Shown here: one piece after another, positions 60,139 through 64,000 of the stretch
Numbering within the stretch: the first letter of the stretch is position 1
How the letters are laid out: every line of letters starts with the position of its first letter
Source of the DNA: Solimonas_A sp052035235
Lineage (GTDB): Bacteria; Pseudomonadota; Gammaproteobacteria; Nevskiales; Nevskiaceae
Assembly: GCA_052035235.1 (NCBI GenBank)
Contig: JBPOHT010000015.1
Span: 15,045-79,044 of the forward strand
Direction of reading: 5' to 3'
DNA length: 64,000 nt
Position numbers and translations under genes: made by a program
Notes under the pieces: generated by a model
What the model was told of the DNA's origin: nothing
Database searches by the model: none
The model's input: the letters and a program-made list of their open reading frames with translations, nothing else

Positions 60139-63095
60139 ATCCGCAGCCTTTCGCCTTCAGGATCGTAGGCGGTCATCGAAACGATCTTGGCCGGCAGCAG
60201 CTTGCCACCGTCGAAGACCTGGACCTGCTCGCCCATGCGCTCGCGGCCGCGTTCCACCAGGGCCATCGCCACCGGCCGCCCCAGCGTGGGACTCATGAAG
60301 GAGGAAGTCACCCAACCCTGGGTCGGCCCGGATGCGGCCTTGAACGCCGCATCCACCACATGGCCGCCGACCGGCAGCAACGAAGCCCCGTCCACGGGCG
60401 CCAGGCCGACCAGCTGCCGGCGGTCCGTGCGGCGGCCGTCGGGCGTCATCGTGGTGCGGCGGCCGATGAAGTCCTCGGGCTTCTTGTCGATGATCGCCCC
60501 GAAGCCGACGTCCTGCGGCAAGGTCAGGCCATCGGTATCGGAGCCCACGTGCAGGAAGCCCTTCTCGGTACGCATCACCATCAGCGACTCGATGCCGAAG
60601 GGGATGATGCCCAGCGGCTTGCCCGCTTCCAGCAGGGCATTCCACAGCGACAGGCCGTACTGCCAGGGCACGCTGATCTCATAGCCCAGCTCGCCGGTGA
60701 AGCTGACGCGCGCGACCCGCACCGGCACCTCGCCGATGCGCCCTTCGCGGGCACTCATGTGCGGGAAGGCTGCCGCAGCCAGGTCGATACCGCTGTCCAG
60801 GCACGCCAGTACCTCTCGGGCCTTGGGGCCGGCGAGCATCACCACCGCCCACTGCGTGGTCACGGATTCCACCGTGACGTCGAGGTCCACCCACTCGCAC
60901 TGCAGCCACTCTTCCATCCATTCCACGATGCGGTCGGCCTGGCCGCTGGTGGTGCCCACCAGGTAGCTGTTCTCGGACCAGCGCGTCAGCACGCCATCGT
61001 CCTTGACGATGCCGTCCTCGCCCAGCATCAGGCCGTAACGGCAGGCGCCGACCTTCAGGGTCCTGACGTTGTTGACGTAGACCCGGGTCAGGAACTCCGC
61101 CGCATCCGGGCCCTGCACCAGGATCTTGCCCAGCGGCGAGTAGTCCAGGATGCCGACCCCGCTGCGCACCGCGAGGACTTCGCGGTGGATCGTCGCGCTC
61201 TCCGCCTCGCCGGACTGCGGATAGAAGGCCGGGCGCAGCCAGGCACCGTAGTCCTCCATCTTGGCGCCGGCCGCATCATGGGCCGCCTGCGCCGCCAGGT
61301 GCCGCAGCGGACGGTAGAAGGCGCCGACATTGCGGCCCGCGACGGCGCCGAAGGTCACCGGATTGAAGGGCGGACGGAAACGCGTAGTGCCCACCTCTCC
61401 CGGCGCCTTGCCGAGCACGCCCGACAGGATGCCGATGGCGTTGACGTTCGAGGTCTTGCCCTGGTCCGTCATCATGCCGGTGGTGGTGTAGCGCTTGAAG
61501 TGCTCTACCGAGACGAAGTTCTCGCGTGCCGACAGGCGCAGGTCGGATTCCGTCGAGTCGCTGGCGAAATCCACCCAGGACTTCGACGGGCCGCGGCCGA
61601 TAGCCTCGACGTTGACCGACCACAGCGCCGCCTGCGCCGTCGAGGCAACCGGAGCCAGCTCACGAACGATGCGGTTGGCAGCGGCGTCCCTGCCGGCAAC
61701 GCGGGCGGCTTCCACGGCGATATCGCGCTCAGCCTGGCCCGCAGCAGCGCCGACCAGATGTCCGGCCTGCGCCGGGCGATGCGGCACGAAAGCCTTCTGC
61801 TGATCGTCGAAGCGCAAGGCGCCGCCGGACTGGGAGAACAGGTGCACGGTGGGATTCCAGCCGCCGGACACCAGCAGCACGTCCGCATCGAGCCAGCGCC
61901 CGGTACCCGGCTGCGCCTGTCCCTGCCCGTTCACGTCGTGCAGTTCCACGCGCTGCAGGCCACTGCGGCCACGGGTGTCGGTGGGCGCGCAGTTCATCGC
62001 CACCGGGATGCCCAGCACCTGGGCCTGGGCCAGCGGTGCCGGCTGGCCGCCGCGCGAATCGGCGATCTGCACCACCTCGACACCGGCCTTGCGCAGTTCG
62101 AAGGCCACCGCATAGGCGCTGTCGTTGTTGGTCGCGATCGCGACGCGGCGGCCCGGCAGCACGCCATGGCGATGCAGGTACTGCAGCGCGGCACCGGCGA
62201 GCATCACGCCCGGGCGGTCGTTGTTGGGAAACACCAGCGGGCGCTCCAGCGCACCGGTGGCCAGCACGATCTGCCGCCCGCGGATCTTCCACAGCCGCTG
62301 GCGCGGACCCGTGCCGCCGGCCGGCAGCAGCTCGTTGGCCAACAGGTGGTTGTGATCGTAGTAGCCGAACGCCGTAGTGGAGCCCAGCACGCGGATGTTC
62401 GGCAGCGCGCGGATCTCGTCCTCGCGCGCCTTCAGCCAGTCCGCTGCGGGCAAGCCCTCGACCAGGCCCGGCTCGTACTGCAGCGAGCCACCCAGGGCAG
62501 GCTTGTCGTCCACCAGCACCACGGAGGCGCCATCGCGCGCCGCCGCGATGGCCGCCGCCAGGCCCGAGGGGCCGGCACCGACCACGATCACGTCGGCCTG
62601 GGCATGGCACTTGTCGTAGACATCCGGGTCCGCCAGCTTGGGGCTGACACCCAGGCCCGCGCCATGGCGAATCGCCGGCTCGTACAGGTGCCAGCTCGGC
62701 GCCATGAAGGTCTTGTAGTAGAAACCCGCCGGCCAGAACGGCTTCAGCAACTGGAAGAAGCCGAAGACGTCGTGACGCGCGTTGGGCCAGCAATTGACCG
62801 CACGCGCCTCCAGGCCGTCATACAGCTCGACCTGGGTGGCGCGCAGGTTGGGCTGCGTGCGCGCACCGCTCTCCAGCTGCACCAGCGTATTGGCTTCCTC
62901 GAAACCCGCCGCCATCAGGCCGCGCGGACGGTGGTACTTGAAGCTGCGCCCGGTGACCCGCACGCCGTTGGCCAGCAGGGCCGAGGCCAGCGTGTCGCCG
63001 GCGTAGCCGGTGTACTCGCGGCCGTCGAAACGGAAGCGCAGCGGGCGCGTGCGGTCGACCCGCCCACCCTGGCTGCTGCGGAACTCCTGGCTCAT
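60135..63095 (-). CDS. soxA: Sarcosine oxidase alpha subunit
   Basis: Large subunit, 986 residues. N-terminal ferredoxin-like fold without cluster cysteines (RFDGREYTGYAGDTLASALL, RSFKYHRPRGLM); FAD/NAD domain with VIVVGAGPSGLAAAIAAARD (about 170) and VLATGALERPLVFPNNDRPG; and a C-terminal GcvT-like aminomethyltransferase domain (from about 600; GVGILDYSPLGKILVQGPDA, FTGELGYEISVPW) that binds tetrahydrofolate. The complex demethylates sarcosine to glycine, passing the methylene group to THF and electrons to O2. Four-base overlaps with soxD and soxG show coupled translation. Confidence 0.97.
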   Translation of the reverse strand: MSQEFRSSQGGRVDRTRPLRFRFDGREYTGYAGDTLASALLANGVRVTGRSFKYHRPRGLMAAGFEEANTLVQLESGARTQPNLRATQVELYDGLEARAVNCWPNARHDVFGFFQLLKPFWPAGFYYKTFMAPSWHLYEPAIRHGAGLGVSPKLADPDVYDKCHAQADVIVVGAGPSGLAAAIAAARDGASVVLVDDKPALGGSLQYEPGLVEGLPAADWLKAREDEIRALPNIRVLGSTTAFGYYDHNHLLANELLPAGGTGPRQRLWKIRGRQIVLATGALERPLVFPNNDRPGVMLAGAALQYLHRHGVLPGRRVAIATNNDSAYAVAFELRKAGVEVVQIADSRGGQPAPLAQAQVLGIPVAMNCAPTDTRGRSGLQRVELHDVNGQGQAQPGTGRWLDADVLLVSGGWNPTVHLFSQSGGALRFDDQQKAFVPHRPAQAGHLVGAAAGQAERDIAVEAARVAGRDAAANRIVRELAPVASTAQAALWSVNVEAIGRGPSKSWVDFASDSTESDLRLSARENFVSVEHFKRYTTTGMMTDQGKTSNVNAIGILSGVLGKAPGEVGTTRFRPPFNPVTFGAVAGRNVGAFYRPLRHLAAQAAHDAAGAKMEDYGAWLRPAFYPQSGEAESATIHREVLAVRSGVGILDYSPLGKILVQGPDAAEFLTRVYVNNVRTLKVGACRYGLMLGEDGIVKDDGVLTRWSENSYLVGTTSGQADRIVEWMEEWLQCEWVDLDVTVESVTTQWAVVMLAGPKAREVLACLDSGIDLAAAAFPHMSAREGRIGEVPVRVARVSFTGELGYEISVPWQYGLSLWNALLEAGKPLGIIPFGIESLMVMRTEKGFLHVGSDTDGLTLPQDVGFGAIIDKKPEDFIGRRTTMTPDGRRTDRRQLVGLAPVDGASLLPVGGHVVDAAFKAASGPTQGWVTSSFMSPTLGRPVAMALVERGRERMGEQVQVFDGGKLLPAKIVSMTAYDPEGERLRM

Positions 63096-63388
63096 GACCT
63101 GCCCTCCGTCGCTTCGATCTGCGGCCGCGGCGCGGTCATCGCATAGACCGCCCGGACTTCATGGGTCACGGTGTGGCGCGCCAGGTTGAACCACTGGCGG
63201 CAGCCCGCGGCATGCAGCCAGCGCTCGAAGTGCCAGCCCAGCGGGTTCTGGCGCATGTAGAGGTAGTCCGCCCACTGCGCGTCGGAGACGTCGTTGTGGG
63301 GACCCGGCCGCTGGATGTGGCTCTCGCCACCGCAACGGAATTCGGCCTCGTCACGAGGACCGCAGAAGGGGCAGTCGATCTTCAACAC
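63092..63388 (-). CDS. soxD: Sarcosine oxidase delta subunit
   Basis: Small zinc-binding subunit, 98 residues. The SoxD signature CPFCGPRDEAEFRCGGE, with zinc ligands CxxC, is near residue 6. HxxxC (HAAGCRQWFN) supplies the other two, and YMRQNPLGWHFERW is conserved. The start is GTG at 63388, followed by LKIDCPFCG as expected. Its stop overlaps soxA by ATGA; soxB ends 26 bases upstream. Confidence 0.96.
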   Translation of the reverse strand: MLKIDCPFCGPRDEAEFRCGGESHIQRPGPHNDVSDAQWADYLYMRQNPLGWHFERWLHAAGCRQWFNLARHTVTHEVRAVYAMTAPRPQIEATEGRS

Positions 63389-63414
63389 TAGAGCTTATCC
63401 ATGAATAAAACACA

Positions 63415-64000
63415 TCAGTGTGCGATTCCTGCAGCGGCGGCTTCGTCGACCAGGCGGCCGGTGGTGAAGCGCTCGAGTCCAAAGGGCTTGATCAGCGGAT
63501 GTACTTCGCCGGTGGCCAGGGTATGGGCCATGCTCCAGCCGCCAGCGGGAATGGCCTTGAAGCCACCGGTGCCGAAACCACAGTTCAGGTAGAGGTTCTC
63601 GACCGGACAAGGGCCGAAGATCGGCGAGGAGTCGCGCACCACGTCGACGATGCCGGCCCACTGGCGCATCAGGCGCAGGCGCGAGAACGCGGGGAACATC
63701 TCCAGCATGCCGGCGACCACGCCTTCCAGCGTATGGAAGTTGCCGCGCTGTGCGTAGGACGGATACAGGTCCAGCGCGCCGCCGATCACCAGTTCGCCCT
63801 TGTCGGTCTGGCTGAGATAGACGCCGGTCGCCGGCGACAGCACCACCGTGTCGAACACCGGCTTCACCGGCTCCGACACGAAGGCCTGCAGCGCATAGCT
63901 GGTGATGGGCAGGCGCCGGCCGGCCGGCGCCGCCCCCGTGCGGGTGTGGCCGGCCACCGCCAGGCCGACCGGGTCGGCGCGGCGCTCGCCGCGGGTGGTG
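63415..64000 (-). CDS. soxB: Sarcosine oxidase beta subunit, N-terminal part beyond the window
   Basis: C-terminal 194 codons of the FAD/FMN-bearing catalytic subunit (family length about 415). The frame is open to the last base; the codons before 63957 read TTRGERRADPVGLA, which fits the FAD-domain middle of SoxB. Visible signatures are LPITSYALQAFVSEPVKPVF, GVYLSQTDKGELVIGG, MRQWAGIVDVVRDSSPIFGP and LNCGFGTGGFKAIPAGG near the flavin. It oxidises sarcosine and is first of the soxB-D-A-G genes as seen here. Confidence 0.95.
   Translation of the reverse strand, partial: TTRGERRADPVGLAVAGHTRTGAAPAGRRLPITSYALQAFVSEPVKPVFDTVVLSPATGVYLSQTDKGELVIGGALDLYPSYAQRGNFHTLEGVVAGMLEMFPAFSRLRLMRQWAGIVDVVRDSSPIFGPCPVENLYLNCGFGTGGFKAIPAGGWSMAHTLATGEVHPLIKPFGLERFTTGRLVDEAAAAGIAH

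Noticed and set aside
60360..63146. 928-codon open frame on the plus strand
   Set aside because: It is antisense to soxA, whose family motifs and ATGA-coupled neighbours are certain; the frame has no recognisable domain and arises from GC-rich codon bias.

Overview
The window is a high-GC, gene-dense stretch of a proteobacterial chromosome. TonB-dependent receptors, a FadL-type porin, heterotetrameric sarcosine oxidase and dispersed palindromic repeats all fit a gammaproteobacterium. The mix of hydrophobic-compound catabolism and repeat type suggests a Nevskiales/Solimonas-Hydrocarboniphaga-like or Xanthomonadales-related organism; this is inference, as no rRNA or tRNA is present to test it. 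Both ends cut through genes: a ferredoxin reductase on the left and soxB on the right.

Region A (1-31.97 kb) is a catabolic island. It holds three Rieske oxygenase alpha subunits, a CYP101-like P450 with a divergent putidaredoxin-like ferredoxin, and an adrenodoxin-reductase-like flavoprotein. It also holds two GMC oxidoreductases, an MDR alcohol dehydrogenase, an SDR, an aldehyde dehydrogenase and four CoA-activation enzymes (two AMP-forming ligases, one ADP-forming synthetase, one class III CoA-transferase). Beta-oxidation functions are an enoyl-CoA hydratase, a thiolase plus DUF35 pair, a thiolase/enoyl-CoA hydratase fusion and two acyl-CoA dehydrogenases. A FadL-type porin, a GST and TetR/MarR regulators complete it. 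The logic is oxygenate, oxidise alcohol to aldehyde to acid, activate to CoA, then degrade the chain or ring. A terpenoid, alicyclic or steroid-like substrate is plausible but not shown. Several divergent promoter regions carry palindromic operator candidates.

Region B (32-54.6 kb) looks like two related peptide/amide scavenging modules. Module 1 is TetR / TonB receptor - S12 serine hydrolase (D-aminopeptidase-like) - GPH-type MFS - amidase. Module 2 is TetR - TonB receptor - two prolyl oligopeptidases, divergent from GPH-type MFS - S9 dipeptidyl-peptidase-like enzyme - amidohydrolase (dipeptidase-like). The receptors and the MFS carriers of the two modules are paralogous. A TRIC-family membrane protein and a leucine-dehydrogenase-like enzyme lie between the modules, and a remnant of a further S9 peptidase lies beside module 1. 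The proposed flow is receptor to periplasm, MFS to cytoplasm, then cytosolic peptidases and amidases.

Region C (54.6-64 kb) is one-carbon and sarcosine metabolism. A LuxR-type regulator and a TetR regulator are followed, on the minus strand, by soxB(partial)-soxD-soxA-soxG-purU-folD and a sodium:solute symporter. Sarcosine oxidase yields glycine and C1 units on tetrahydrofolate, and FolD and PurU process these to formate.

Repeats: three copies of an inverted repeat with 29-bp arms (1119, 4527 and 58480) and three hairpin repeats rich in CCCTCTCCC. No CRISPR array, insertion sequence or stable RNA gene was seen.
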